Assembly: GCA_030142905.1 (NCBI GenBank)
Contig: JASJOG010000235.1
Span: forward strand, 124,001 to 188,000
Direction: 5' to 3'
From: Heliopora coerulea
Taxonomy: Eukaryota > Cnidaria > Anthozoa > Scleralcyonacea > Helioporidae
DNA: 64,000 bases
The notes beneath the pieces were generated by a model. The model made no database searches. It was not told the DNA's origin and saw nothing but the letters and a program-made list of their open reading frames with translations. Below, piece by piece: positions 46,201-58,560 of this stretch. Position numbers and translations under genes: made by a program. Numbering within the stretch: position 1 is the stretch's first letter; the number at the start of each line of letters is the position of its first letter.

Positions 46201-48291
46201 TAAATATATAGAAAAAGTTTTTTTCATGTTATTACGGTAATACAGTATTGAGATACACCTTTCAAAACAAGTTTGACCAAGAGCTGCTACCGACTATGGA
46301 TGCTACTATTCAGGAATTAAACTTTAACAATACTATTAAAAATTATCTTATACTAAAGATACATGTATCTTTTGCATTAAAAATGTGAGAAATAAAAATA
46401 AACGTAATATCACCAATGCTTTTTAAACTTTTTAAAAACCTTTGCATGCTTGTTTTGAATGACGACAGTCCAGATTCTAATCACATTTATACAAATAATG
46501 AATTTCAAAAATAACTGAGAAATTACTGGATATTTTATTTTTGATCTCGATGTCACGACGTCACGACAAGATGTCATTGTGTTACATAACTTTACTTTCA
46601 TATAACACATTCAGATTATTTTTGGTTCTTAAATCAGCCTATGAACCCCTATCACTAAATATGTTGATTCTAACCTTCGTTAACGAATTTAGTCTGTGAA
46701 ACTCGAATAACCTTAAATTGTATCCCAAATCAAAATTGAGTTTGGGGGACGTACCGTACTCTTATTGTTAAAGTATTTTTCAAATTACGAAAATTGGATT
46801 GTACAGGTCTCCATCTCTTACTTTGTCCTGGACATTGTAAAGTTTGCATTATCCGTTGCCATTTTTGCAATATTAAAGAAAAATGTGACAAGTTTCACGG
46901 AAAATTATATTGCGGAACACCACTCACACAATTCGTTTTCCAAAAACAGCAAGTTTCACGAAAAGTAGAATGGTACATAAAAGTTCAATTTTCAACTGCA
47001 AGTCCTGCAACATTTCGACAAGTAGTAGGACAATTGTACTTTAGGGTTTAGCTCCCATTCTTGCTATTACTTCAATTTTTGACGACAAGTGTTGCATCAA
47101 AACTTGCACCATGTAACAAGGTCTGAAGATTTGCTTGGTATTTAAATGACATAACCTTGGCGTCATACTACATAATAACTTTCGGTAATATGCCTACCCT
47201 TTGAGATTATTTAATAGAATGAGCAATGCTTCGATTATGTTACAGTAAATAGTAATAGTTAATGTAATTGAATTGGAATATCATTTTTAAAATACTGTAT
47301 TTGCTTACAATTTCCATTTTGTCAACATTTACGCGAGGCACTAGTTGTACTGATGAAAGAAAAGAATCTATTTTAATGAACTTCTATTGGTATGGGAAAA
47401 TGACAACAATCTTATCCCATTGAACAACTCAAATTTACTGTTGCAGACGTCTTACCACTGAAGTGCGGTCTAACTATTCGGATCCTACTCGCAAGAAGAC
47501 CCAGCTATTGGAATGCTCGGTTACTCGACTGCTACATCGACGAGGTATTAAATCTAGTGTTAGCTATAAATTACGTACTTATTCAACATATTTCAAATAT
47601 TTAACACCTTTTGGACGTTTATCCCACATATGTCTTAATTAACATCGCGAGTGAAGCTTGAAAGTACACGAGGGGCCGTAAACACCTTATCAGATGACAC
47701 TCTCACAATTAAATCGCTTTTCTTTTTTTTTCAGTTTAGCGTAGAAGAAAAGTTGGTTGTCAGAAATTAAGATATTCACTCAATAGGATGCGATAAGCAG
47801 TGTTATTAGCGCATGGTTGTCCATGTGTTATCAAAAAAGAGCAGTTTTTTAAATGGTTATGGTATTTTGAAAGGTTGGCATTGTCCTGAATACTAGTGAG
47901 TGCATGCAATGAAACAATGAATTGTGGGTGTGTCATGAAATAAGTAGACAGTTGACTGGGAAATATGAAACGTTTAAAGATTGTGTACAGCCAGAATTAC
48001 GAAGACGGGAAGGACACTTGTCGAACGAAAACTTATTGTCCCAGTTAGGAGCTTTGCTCGAGACGTTAGTTTCTCATTTTAGTAATTAAGTAGTACACAA
48101 CCTTTAAACTTTTTCTGCTGTATTGTTAACGTTTAGCACTACTTAGTTATTGGGCTATCGTTGTACTTTGCAGAAATGTTCAACTCATTTGTTTTGTAGA
48201 TCCTGGAAATGAAGAAATATTTTCTATACCCAATATGTATGAGATTGAATACCAGTTCATAGATCAAGCAAGACCAGTCCTTGTATCTTAA
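43233..48291 (+). pseudogene. Truncated copy of the seven-exon gene (exons 4-7)
   Basis: Counterparts of exons 4-7 lie at 43233-43363, 45098-45306, 47447-47544 and 48200-48291, with splice borders kept. Exons 1-3 were not duplicated. The exon 5 copy is 209 bp instead of 210: one A is missing from the AACTCAACG of the original (here AACTCACG), shifting the frame. Exons 4, 6 and 7 remain open, with changes such as SYHGDMYLTT to SCHGDMYRMT. It has no start codon and is a dead fragment. Confidence 0.85.
44595..44692 (+). mobile_element. SINE-1 fragment
   Basis: B-box half of a SINE-1 head (GAGTTCAAATCCCGC) and the start of its body (CAACATTTTTCAGT). The copy A position holds the full cluster at 15.2-15.8 kb. 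Confidence 0.55.
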
Positions 48292-48983
48292 ATCTACTGA
48301 TTTAGGTACTTTAACTAACGAAATAAACTTGTGCAAGGTACGAACGACTCAAACAAATGCCGGATTAAAAAGCAAAATTCGAGATTGCTTTGAAATTTGT
48401 AGAATTTTGTGTTAATTATAAAAGTAATTTTTAATATTATAATCAAAACTAATGACAATTAATTTGGACGTAAAAATAACAGTCTCTATTCTCATAAATC
48501 GACAGATATAGTTTTTCCAAATTATTTTGTTCGGAAATGTCAAAAGTAAGGCCAGGTTATTATAAGTGCTCGATCTTTACAGGTTCTTTCCTTTACTGTG
48601 GATTAACACGGTTACGGTTTTTAAAGTAACAGGCAATTCCAAAGCATAAGCAAACCACACCGATACAAGGCAATGCGATTTTTACCGTTTTATGCCATGA
48701 TGGTCCTGAAATAAAATTTTAGAATGTTAGAAGCGATTAATAAGTATAAACATAAATAAGTTCCGTACGATTGCTTTTTCTTGAAAACAACCTTTAGCAG
48801 GACGTATGTAAAAGCAAATGCGCAATGTATGATTACTTAGTGCTAAAAGTCAAAAAAAAAAAGTTAAAATATTGCAAAACACAATCTATTTTACAAATCG
48901 ACAGAAAGCCGTTTTTTGTGCATTTTTGTGTTAAGGTCAATTTACTTTAACTCCTTCTGGTCCGAGGCGTCTTTCTATAAGAT

Positions 48984-49265
48984 AAAACATATTCCAAAGA
49001 ATAATTTCATCTTGAAAACTCAAGACATGAGTCAATAACAAGACGAAATTTTGTTGAAACTGTGATTTTTCGACTTTATTTCAAAGTCATCATTAGACAG
49101 ATTTACAGTACAGTAACATGCCAGTGTATATATATAGGAGGTGTGATGACATTGTCAGTGTGGACATGAGAAGGATTAATCCTTTTTACCTGTTGAATGG
49201 TAATTAAAATTGTCAACACGAAGTGTAAACACGGCTTCAAAGAGGAAACAATAAAAATATCAGGC
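48984..49265 (-). mobile_element. PLE-C-family left arm, copy B
   Basis: Matches 20,253-20,540, then ends where B lacks about 580 bp of A. The hammerhead-like position 49060-49100 has CUAAUGA, so its core is broken. Confidence 0.6.
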
Positions 49266-49489
49266 AAATAGTTGCGTGTCTACGCTAATGAACGTCACTT
49301 ACTATGGAAAAATTTTAATTGAACTTGACAAAAGCATTAATAAATCACGATTCAATAAAATGAACGTATGTTCGAGTTAATGAGTTTGAGGTTGGCGTTA
49401 ATAATAGTATATTTTTGGTAATGGACTGGAAAAAGTTTGTAATAATCAGGCTGTAATGTTTGTTTTATTGGACTAATTGAGATTATTTA

Positions 49490-49726
49490 TGTTTGTGGAG
49501 AATGATCGTCCAGGTTAGTGTAGTCTTGAGACAGACTGTTGGTGGAAGTGACTGACGTTCCGACAGCCTTAGCGGTGGTTATCTTCAAAGTCATAAAAAG
49601 GGTGCCGCTAAGGCTGTCGAAACGTCAGTCACTTCCACCAACAGTCTTTCTCAACACTACATTAAACTGGACGATCAATCTCCACAAACATGTCGCGATT
49701 CTCCCAGGTTCAAACCATTTACTTTA
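49490..49726. mobile_element. 237-bp arms-only mini-PLE, PLE-A family
   Basis: The target duplication TGAGATTATTTA at 49478-49489 and 49727-49738 is a perfect 12 bp, and the empty site is at 21336-21347 in copy A. The insert is just two inverted arms of about 100 bp homologous to the ends of PLE-A (GGACGATCAAYCTCCACAAA, GTCGAAACGTCAGTCACTT), joined near 49,595. It has no coding sequence, so it must have moved with proteins from elsewhere. Its hammerhead cores are damaged (GGAA on the left; the CUGANGA strand is lost on the right). Confidence 0.85.
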
Positions 49727-49799
49727 TGAGATTATTTAATAGCGGTTTGAGTTACCATATAATTACTTTGCAAAACAATATTTAATAATTAAATTGCAA

Positions 49800-50869
49800 A
49801 ATGCAGTGAAGCCTGCATTAAGCAATCCTCCATAATAAGCGGACTGTTCCCAAAGTGCCGAATTGAATCCCACATTAACCGTTCAAATACCGCCTTTATT
49901 TAGGCGGATATTTAGCAACAGTTGCTGCATAGCTTCTAGTATACTTCCATGCACTACATTTGTTTTGAGCTAATGTTTTTTTATTGGAGTCCAACATCAA
50001 AGGTCTCATCCAGTAGCAGGAAAAGCGCTTTCTTTGATTTGCACACACAAGGATGTTCTAAGATATATCCTCGTACCTCAGTTCATCCTTTTTCTCCCTT
50101 TAAAACTTTGCCAATATTTGTTGGACGCTTAAGAAACTGTGTGTTTATAAAAAACACCGCAGTGATTTTAGGGATGTGACCCACCAACTGTCATGTTAAC
50201 CATCGCTTTGGTGGGGATGAATACAGCACTACACAGTCGATGTTCCGCTGTCAATTGCTGTGAAAACAGCAACCGCGTTTTTATCAGCTTTATTACTGGG
50301 CTCTAGTTCCAGAAAATCGGTTCATTTTAGTTTGCAAAACGTCCATGTCCTCGTGATAGCCTCGTACAAATTAGTTTACTAACTGATGTTCAAAAGGCAT
50401 TTCACTGCACAGAGTTTTATTATGACAGTTTATTAGGAAAATTGTCAAGGTGAAAGTTCATGGCATGAACAATTTTTGCCCAAATTTCGCACCCAGAACC
50501 TCATAGCTATGTTCTTTCTGGAATTGTAACGCGTTCCTTTGACAAGAGATAGGGAAAGAAGACTGGCAGACCCTTCTGCTGAATCTGGAGATCTACAAAA
50601 GCTGAAGCCGTATCAAACTTGAGTTTGACTCAAAGCTGTTTCTATAGATTCAAACTCCAGACATGCAGTTACTTAATCCATCACTGTCTGTGAATTTTCC
50701 AAAATGATTGCTGTATGCCTGTTATTCTAAAAAGACTAACGTCATGTGACTTCTTGATGCACGTAACCTATTTCACCTACCTTTATGGTTTGATTTTTCG
50801 TTCTTCCCTAAAGAGAATAATGACAACTTTATGTTAAGCGATACATATGAGTTGGAAATGCGGGACTTT
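49800..50869. other. Duplicated non-coding backbone, copy B
   Basis: Aligns with 23,119-24,199. It starts at the empty site of the IS630-type element and contains the same Tigger-like end (AATAAGCGGACTG). No ORF is preserved between the copies. Confidence 0.4.
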
Positions 50870-51020
50870 AGAGATGACAACGTTCATCTGTCATGAATGG
50901 CAGATGAACGTTGTCAAGCTCCTGCCTCAGGAGAACCATTTCTTAGCCCTAGACGCTGATTAAACTCATCACCCTATTGATGACCGGTGAGATGAACTAT
51001 TGAGTTTCCAAGACTAAAAT
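50870..51020 (-). mobile_element. SINE-2 copy, duplication copy B
   Basis: Counterpart of 24,200-24,350. A small inverted repeat ACAACGTTCATCTG/CAGATGAACGTTGT around 50,877-50,912 adjoins it. Confidence 0.45.
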
Positions 51021-51333
51021 GGCGAGCTTGGGTACGAGCTGGACATATATGCAACATTTGCGGCAGGCACGTTATGTTGATTATGTTATTGATCGTTAAA
51101 TTTTATGTTAAAACAACACTCGTGATCTTAAAAGAAAGGATTTAAGTTTAAACACGATAACCAAACTATGAGACTGAAACTATTGATCTTCTTGTTAGGC
51201 AATGACGAGCTTCCGGCCACGAATAACGAGTAGTTAAAAATTGTTTTGTAAAATTTACATTTGTACACTATTAAAATTTCAAAAACAGTGTCAGCTTTGC
51301 TAAAGCATCACCAAATCAGACCTTTTTTTATTG

Positions 51334-51778
51334 TACAGTGAACTCCGTCTTAACGGACACCTCACGAAGACCGACACTACGTTTGGTTCAGGCCTTTTAC
51401 CCTTTTCACCATAACCAAACTCTCTCTAAGACAACAGACACTTTTCAGGAGGAAAAAAGTTCAAAATACTTCCCAGAGCAGATGGACAATGGCCTGATAT
51501 AGAGGTTTGGATAACGAAATTTGAACATATCACAATAAAGAAGACGACCTGTATTCGAAAAATTAAATTCTAAGTTCTATGGTTAATTACCTGGCATATA
51601 TTGAAGGGCTTTCGTTCGAAATGTCAGTAGCTTCCCCTCGTAGCAGAAAGACGAGCGCTGAGTGAACGAGGTTTCATCGCTTTAATAATAATAGGTGGGT
51701 CAAAATTACACCGTCTCCCTCTAAGACGGACAGTAAGAGTTGTCCCGAAGGTGTCCGTCTTGGAAGAAGTTCACTGTA
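51334..51778. mobile_element. Tigger/pogo-like MITE, copy B
   Basis: Ends TACAGTGAACTCCGTCTTAA and GAAGTTCACTGTA with TA borders. Same insertion as 24,637-25,042, with about 50 bp near 51,693-51,742 that copy A lacks. Confidence 0.6.
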
Positions 51779-52183
51779 GTTCATATGGAGCATTCGTGAA
51801 TGCAAGTTTCGAAACCGTAGACGTTCGAGCATCTCCTTGATGGTCCGACACATCATAGCAAAATTCATTTGACATTAAACCACTAAATCTAACCCTAATC
51901 CTAATTTTAACCAAAAGCAAATAGCCGAGTGTTCTAGACCCGATAAAACAGGTAGTGCAAGTTTTTCGAACGTCTTAAAAAACAAACACCTTCATAGGTC
52001 AGTTCGCAAAGAAAGTTTGAAAATAAATGTTTTCTCCGCCCAGAAAATTGGAGGAGAGAAGTAAGCGTGTTTTTATCACGTGTTTTATATAGACACCACA
52101 CGGTTATGGTTTTCCTTTGTATTTTCTTGATGAATTCTTTAATGAGTTTTTAAGCACTTCCGCTAGGTTAAATATTTTATATA

Positions 52184-52214
<31 letters not shown>

Positions 52215-52487
52215 TTCGAAACAGTGGCGACAAAGCGGCGAATTGCTGAAACTTAGCCTTTCCTCTGGAATTAGACCTGATTATTATATATATATATAAT
52301 AATCGATATATATTATATATCGCATATTGTATATTCTATATTATGTATCATATATTATATGTCATATATTACATATTACATATTATGTATATTTTATATT
52401 TAAATAAGGTATTCGCCATCATCATCAACATCAACAGCAATGTAATTATCACCATCATCACCAAAGATACTTCTCTAACTCGACATA

Positions 52488-52883
52488 TCAAAAGTAGATT
52501 TTAATTAAAAGACTGACAATACCTTTACCGTCATTCTTTCGTGTCGAGGCTTGCTCACAGCAAGTCCCTGTCCAGCCAGATGGACAACTGCAGTACGATT
52601 CCTGGGGAGTACCTCCATTCCTGCACGCATTCCTGTTACAACTCCGTGATTGGGTAAAGACATAGTGGCATTGTCCACCACAACTTTCGTCTCTAGTCTT
52701 TATTCTGTGACGACTTTGAATGCCAGAGTTGCCACACCGGTGAGAACAATGTCCCCACGTTAACCACTGGCTAACAGTGCAGTCTCTACGATGACAGGAT
52801 GGTGAACGACGGCCACGCCACCATCCTTCGGCACCATATTCCACCAGAAAGATCAACATTATAATAGCAATAAGAGGCCTCAT
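52488..52883 (-). CDS. Secreted TSP1-EGF small protein, copy B
   Basis: 131 codons, same architecture as 30703-31098: signal peptide (MRPLIAIIMLIFLVEYGAEG), RGRR processing-like site, TSP1 domain, EGF-like domain with GGTPQESYCSCPSGWTG. It differs from copy A at four residues. One of them turns WSTW into WLTW in the tryptophan motif of the TSP1 domain, which might affect folding or C-mannosylation. All cysteines are kept. The flanking and coding DNA from 52141 to 52761 is identical to copy A. Confidence 0.75.
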   Translation of the reverse strand: MRPLIAIIMLIFLVEYGAEGWWRGRRSPSCHRRDCTVSQWLTWGHCSHRCGNSGIQSRHRIKTRDESCGGQCHYVFTQSRSCNRNACRNGGTPQESYCSCPSGWTGTCCEQASTRKNDGKGIVSLLIKIYF

Positions 52884-52954
52884 TTTTCTATATTAAATGA
52901 AACGATGGAGACGTAAAAAACACAACACCAATTAGCAGAGATTGTTGGCATTAG

Positions 52955-53400
52955 TCAATATATTCGAGTTTTGATGTTTCTTGCTTCCTGCTTTTCAAGA
53001 CTTGTTTTGAAAATTGTAGAATCCTCCTTTGGATCAACTTGGGAATGCTTTTTATCTGAGAAGTCAAGGTCTGTTTGTAGTAGTTTTATTTCTGAAAACA
53101 AACTTTTCTTCTCACTCTCTAAATCATTCACCTTGGTATTCAAATCCGACATGATATAGCACAAATTAGTATTGCGATCTTTCAATTCCTTATTTTAATT
53201 TCTCAGCTATTCGATTTCTTTGCTTAATTCTTTCACAAGATGTTCCCACCAACTAACTGATTTCAGGCTTTTAAGGTTGTTGATTTCATAAGCTAATTTG
53301 TCCATTTTGGCATTTATATTTACAAATTCCTCCATTCTTCTTTTAAACTCATTGAAGGGGAGCCACAAATTTGCATGGTTTGAATTTTTTCTTTCCTCAA
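52955..53400 (-). pseudogene. Coiled-coil protein remnant, copy B
   Basis: Same continuous coil as 31170-31612, with both in-frame stops (TAG and TAA near 53,205) at identical codons. Substitutions are mostly conservative or in the C-terminal part (ITEIKLLQTDLVV to FSEIKLLQTDLDF). PLE-B is inserted about 60 bases upstream. Confidence 0.5.
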
Positions 53401-53580
53401 ATGGTTAACCAGGACATCTGACATATGCAAATCATATGTGATTTCGACTCAGCTAGTCAGATAATCTTCGGAATCGATGTAATTGAAGAACCAGGCGGAA
53501 AATGTATTCGAATGATGAAAATCAAGGCCCAGGAAAAAATTCTTAAGACAGGCATATTTGTGTCAAAACGTTTATTAAGA

Positions 53581-53619
53581 TCTAAAGTTTCGTTGCTTAA
53601 GACGCAACATCATCAGAAA
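53581..53619 (-). ncRNA. Hammerhead-ribozyme-like motif, PLE-B 3' end
   Basis: On the coding strand, 3' of the ORF: CUGAUGA, extra U, stem II GUUGC-GUCUUAA-GCAAC, GAAA, CUUU. The stem III pair is mismatched compared with the other terminus (CGUU), and stem I is only about three weak pairs. Confidence 0.5.
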
Positions 53620-53740
53620 ATGAGACATACGATGAGACAATCACTAAAATATCATTACATAGCTAATTAGCATAAATTTGGCGTTTGAGAGGAAATAGGA
53701 AGTGATGAGATGTCAGAGGTAGCGAAGAGGGTAAAGGCAA

Positions 53741-55515
53741 TCAGAATAATGAAAGAAGAATTGAGTTTGATTGAGAGTTGAGGGTAGGATTGAGTTTGTG
53801 AATGAGTAAGCTTTCTCTGATGAGGAGTTCATGAGTGAAAGATGAAGAGGAGTGAGAAAGGATGGTGAAATCACCTGATGTAGTGGGATGGCCAGTGTCG
53901 TGGTGATGTGATAGAATGTTTGTTGTGGAGGGGTTAGCACGCTCTTTGCCAGTAAGGGCTGAGATACCCAAGTGATCAGCAATCCGTGTGTGGAGAAGTC
54001 GGCTTGTTTGGCCTACATACGACGCATTACAGCATCGACACTTAAAAAGATACACAACACGAGATTTTAGACCGTTGGGTATCCTGTCCTTAAAAGAAAA
54101 GAAGTGTGCTAGGCGGAGCGACGGATGGAAAATAAAACGAATAGAAATATGAAGGAAGGCATGTGAGCAAAGCTTACGAATTTGTGTTAGAATTTGAAGG
54201 CTGTGTTGTCCAGTGAAGGCAGAAGTACATGATCTTTTTAGGTGCAAGGGAAACTTTAGGTACGGGCGAAAATTTGTTGTCTAAATAGCGGCGAATACAA
54301 TTGTCTAGAAAATTTCGGGGGTAGCTGTTGAGAGAAAATAGTTTCTTAAAATTATCAAGTTCCGAGTGAAAAGTAATGTAGGTCGAACAAATGTTAAAAT
54401 AGCGATTTAAAAGAGACATAACTAGACCTTTTTTGTAGTTAAACGGAATAAAGCTATAAAAATTTGTATATAGGCCGGTAAAGGTGGATTTGTGAAAGAC
54501 GGAGGTGGTAAAAGAGCCATTTTCTCGTGTGATTTTAACATCAAGAAATGATAATGACTTGTTAACTTCATTTTCAACAGTAAAAACAATATTAGGGTGT
54601 TGACGGTTTAAAAAGTTAAGGAAAGCGTTTATGTGGTTATTCGAACGAATAAGTAAGAAGCAGTCGTCAACATATCTACGATACAGAACAGGTTTAAAGT
54701 CAGACGGACAGAGCTCAAGCCAATTTTGTTCATGCCATGAGAGAAAAATGTCCGCAAAAAGCGGTCCCAACGGAGACCACATGTCTACACCATCTATTTG
54801 TTCGTAGAGAACACCGTTAAATAAAAAATGACAATTTTTAACAGATAATTGTAAAAGTTTTGTAAAATTGTCGCTATTAAAACCATGAAAATGTGTGGAG
54901 TTGGAGAATAATTTAGTAACGATGATGTCAATCGTTTCATCCAAAGGGATGTTGGTAAAAAGGGACTTGATATCAAAGCTTGCCATAATTAAATTGTCAG
55001 AGTTAAAGTTGGAAGAAAGTAGATCATTGACGAAAGAAAAGGAGTCGCTAACCAAATAATTACCTGAAGAGAACGGACAAAGGAGAGGGACAAGAAACTT
55101 GGCCAGAGCATAAGCATGAGTGCCGATAGAAGAGAGGATGGGTCTAAGGGGAACGCCAGCTTTGTGAACTTTAGGTAGTCCATAGAGGATACCCGGTCGA
55201 GAGCCGGAAGGAAAATGTTTGTTGTAAACAAGTTCCGATATCGTTCCATTTTTCTTGAGCATGCGAAGAAATGTCTTAACTTTATTTTCCCGTTTAATTG
55301 AGAGGGACGTTGGATCTCCATCTAGTTGCAGAAACTTATCTTTATCTGAGAAAATGTCTTCCATCTTCTTTGTGTAGTGATCTCGGTCAATGACCACAAC
55401 TTCGTTTCCTTCCACAGGTTTCATTATGTAAATTGAGGTGTCGTTCTTTAAGTCTTTAATGATTTGGAGGTCTTCATCGGAGAAGAGGAAGCTAGGACGT
55501 GAATAACGTCCTAGC
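53741..55515 (-). pseudogene. PLE-B reverse transcriptase and GIY-YIG, one frameshift
   Basis: Open from about 55515 (SRPSFLFSDEDLQIIKDLKN) through EGNEVVVIDRDHY, GILYGLPKVHKAGVPLRPIL, motif A MASFDIKSLFTNIPL, motif B QIDGVDMWSPLGP, motif C RRYVDDCFLLI, to about 54,180. There a single frameshift leads to the last 168 codons. That part has SRVVYLFKCRCCNASYVGQT (GIY-YIG) and ends ILLSLF, stop at 53741-53743. Motif B has W where MGSPLGP is usual, so the enzyme is probably dead even apart from the frameshift. The N-terminal region of full PLEs is missing. Confidence 0.85.
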
Positions 55516-55647
55516 TGTTAGTGCGATGTCTTTAAGTTTGGCTTTGATGGAATCTTGAATGTAGCCAGAGTGGTGGGAAATGCCAAATTTATGCTGATTA
55601 GCTATGCAATGATATTTTAGTGATTGTCTCGTCGTATTATGTCTCAT

Positions 55648-55686
55648 TCTCTGATGATGTTGCGTCTTAAGCAACGAAACGTTAGA
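55648..55686 (+). ncRNA. Hammerhead-ribozyme-like motif, PLE-B inverted terminus
   Basis: CUGAUGA 55651-55657, extra U, a five-pair stem II (GUUGC/GCAAC), GAAA 55676-55679, then CGUU. The short stem I is UCU/AGA. Sequence-wise it is a better core than the partner at 53581, but it is antisense to the ORF. Confidence 0.55.
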
Positions 55687-55770
55687 TCTTAATAAACCTT
55701 TTGACACAAATATGTCTGTCTTAAGAATTTTTTCCTGGGCCTTGATTTTCATCATTCAGATATTCTTCAG

Positions 55771-56212
55771 TTACACAACTGTTTTCCACAAATTATTGAA
55801 GTTTTTCTTTAGACTCAGGTACTTCCTTACCTTTCAATGTGATGTCACACTGTTAAAATTCCGGTCTGATATTTTCCCGTACTGACCACGCTCTCGGTTA
55901 ATAAGAAGTTCGTAAATTTTATTGAACTGAAGTTTGCATAATTAACCTGACTATGAATTGACTTTTGGGCACCATCATGCTAATAAAATTTTTGAATAAC
56001 TATTCATTTTTTAAAATATAATTGCCTGCCAAATTAAGCATAAGGAATGTCTAAAATGACGCCGGAGCTAATGGGGGGAGGCATTATGAAATTGGTGGTA
56101 ACTTTTTTCTATTCAATATTTTTGGCTTTCTGTATGGCAATAAAAACGAAAAAACGAGAAAAAGTCATTACGTTTTCAGCTGTATAAGTACAGAAGTAAA
56201 AGAGATATTGAC
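55771..56212. other. Duplicated backbone after PLE-B, copy B
   Basis: Aligns with 31,687-32,126 of copy A. No gene seen. Confidence 0.4.
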
Positions 56213-56938
56213 TGTAAATTGTTACGAACCGGTCCCTATTGAATTATGTGGCTGCTTTTGGTTCAATTTGCTCGCAACAAAGAATACAAAACCAGCTATA
56301 TTTTCAACTATTTATGTTACTTTACTTGAATTACTTAAAGAATAGCGTCTTTATTCTTTCTAACCCTGAAGTATGTATTATACGGCTGTGAGACTGAGCA
56401 CAACTCTGAGCACTCTGTACGCTCTTGGATTTTGGTTCTTTTGATTTCTTTTACGACTTTGGCTTCTTGGTTTCTTCGGTTTGTTGATTTGTTTGGTTCT
56501 TGATATTGATAATTCCTTTTAAGAGTTCGGTTCGTAATGATGTTAATCAGGCTAACGCCTTATGAATAATGCATACACTGCTGAGTTGTGCTCTGTCTTT
56601 TATCAGTTAGGATTATGACTATTTTCTTTACGTTAAACGTTGCGTGAAAGCTTGTTCCAGCACAGGATGTCCGTTACGTTATCTTGTAGGCTAAGGCGTT
56701 GCGTTGTGAGGTTTAACTATTTCCTCACTGATGCACGAAAACAAATTACTCATGCACGAAATGCATTAAAGCAATATTGATGTTTAGGAAACATGAGAGC
56801 TTGGATATATTGAAGTAGATGAACGATCTTCAAGCTTGATACTCAGAAAATGATATCTGAGCCCCATACGGGGATCGAACCCGCAACCTTCTGATGACCG
56901 GTTAGACGTCCTAACCATTGAGCTACCGAGACTCAGAT
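56213..56938. other. Copy B-specific 725-bp segment ending in a SINE-2
   Basis: Replaces about 170 bp of copy A (32,130-32,303). 56,213-56,789 shows no ORF. The last part is a full-length SINE-2 (56,790-56,935). Confidence 0.5.
56790..56935 (-). mobile_element. SINE-2, best copy in the window
   Basis: On the minus strand: GGTAGCTCAATGGTTAGGAC (A-box), GGTTCGATCCCCGT (B-box), a pairing stub TGAG/CTCA, a linker with TTTTCTGAGTATCAAGCTTG, and the tail AAGCTCTCATGTTTC. Family members lie at 24.2, 37.7, 38.6, 39.1 and 50.9 kb. The anticodon arm is too degraded to be a tRNA gene. Confidence 0.7.
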
Positions 56939-58106
56939 GATTAGTCGATAGCTAATTTATTTCAGATAATAATAATTATAACAAATTAGCGTCCGCAGGC
57001 TCAATCAGTTTAGTAAACATGGCGTTTGTCGACGATGAGATGCTAAATGGTGGATGTTTCCAAGATATGCGACTAGTTTGTCGATATATCATAAATAGAT
57101 AGCCTTTATGAGAAACAAGTTAAGGCTATAAAGGGTTGTATAAAAAAAAGAAACGTCTTCTTCTGTGCCTGTACAGGATATGGAAAATCAGTCGTGTTCA
57201 ATCAGTTTCTTCAATTTGCTTCAAGGTAGTCAATCACGTTCAGTAGATATGTTCTGAGTTAGGATAGAAGATCTGAAATTTTACCGAAGACTCTCCCTTA
57301 TTCCTTACCAAATTTCGATCTGAAGTTTTATCAACGCCGAAAAACACAGAATGTATGCATGAGACGACGTGAATTACAACATATAATTGTAACATATTGC
57401 GCGAGTTAATTTTGTTTAATGCGAATAGAATGCAGGTGACTGGAACAACCCAGAACAAGCTTTTGGATTCCGATGCGCCGACACTTAAAAGGAACTGTAC
57501 AATCTTCTGCACCACAGGCTAGAGATTAAGCTGCAGTATGTGCTTTCAAAGCCAATAAAGCGCTAAAATTGTACCTGGTGCAGTTTCTTGTAGCTCCTAT
57601 TTACTACTAGGTAGTACTTCCTTTAGGTACGGTGGCTACCATAACCCATGTATCTCAAGTAATGAATAGAGAATGATTACAAGTGCTGGTTGGGACATAG
57701 AGTATAGAGAAGTAGGAACAACGCTAGGAGTGACCGTCGATATTCTAGGAAGAATTCTGTGTCCTATAGAACACAAACGACCATTGTCGAACTTTTTTTG
57801 AGAATTAATAGTTGCGTAGGTGAAAGGACTTAGAATTATTTTTGTATAGTTGTGCGAGGAAATTATGTTTTGGCTAGGGTTTCGAGGATATTGAATTACA
57901 GCGAGATGACGAGAACTGTAGGTACATGCAAGAAAATTAAAATTTCATTCCAACATGATACTATAATTTAGAAAGTAGAAACTGTTTTGCTGTGTTTATG
58001 TAGCCTAATGCATTCACGATTTGAGGGTTAGGAGAATTCGAAACTGCTGTGTAGTCAAGTGACAGTTCTCCCAACCTCTCCAAGTAGTTGCACCTGGCCA
58101 TATAAA
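56939..58106. other. Duplicated backbone, copy B
   Basis: Aligns with 32,304-33,449. It includes the counterpart of the short MAFVDD... ORF near 57,019 and the decayed hairpin near 58,026-58,077. No recognisable gene. Confidence 0.4.
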
Positions 58107-58560
58107 CGCTATTTCCGAATCCTCTTCAGAGATACATGAACAGAAATTTTTCATCATAACCTGACACTTCCGAAGTCAACTGAAATATATTGACTTGAGC
58201 GGGGTTTGAGCTCGCACCTTTAAGATATCTGTCCGCCGCTGTACCTGCGCTCAACATTTTTCAGTTGACTTTGGCAGTGTCAGATTATCTTGAAAATTTT
58301 CTGTTCATGTATCTCTGAGGATGGTTCGGAAATAGAATTGAACCACTACGCATCCTCTCATGCATAAGTGTTAAATTGTCGCGAGAATATCTCGTGCGCT
58401 TAATTTGGATGAAACTCGCCTCCACTCCCCGTAGACTCGATAGTTCAGCAGGTAGAGCGGCGGACCGGTATTCCGAAGTTGCGAGTTCAAATCCCGCGCG
58501 AGTCAACAGTTTTCAGTTGACTTCGGCAATGTCATATTATCATGAAAATTTTCTTTTCTA
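58107..58560. mobile_element. SINE-1 pair in inverted arrangement, copy B
   Basis: Same structure as 33,450-33,900. The plus-strand head at about 58,433-58,505 is slightly better preserved (GTAGAGCGGCGGACCGGTAT). Confidence 0.65.

Larger units (their letters stand above)
53472..55755 (-). mobile_element. PLE-B: Penelope-like element with short inverted termini
   Basis: The target duplication TCAGATAATCTTCGG (53457-53471) and TCAGATATTCTTCAG (55756-55770) agree at 13 of 15 positions. The empty site is 31672-31686 in copy A. The ends at about 53,510-53,690 and 55,590-55,755 are inverted over roughly 170 bp. The minus strand carries RT and GIY-YIG. The first 38 bp after the left duplication (AATCGATGTAATTGAAGAAC...) lie outside the inverted part. 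Confidence 0.9.

Noticed and set aside
57240..57515. Minus-strand ORFs at 32641-32856 and 57240-57515 as a duplicated membrane protein gene
   Set aside because: Different starts, different ends and an indel between copies. Hydrophobicity follows from AT richness.
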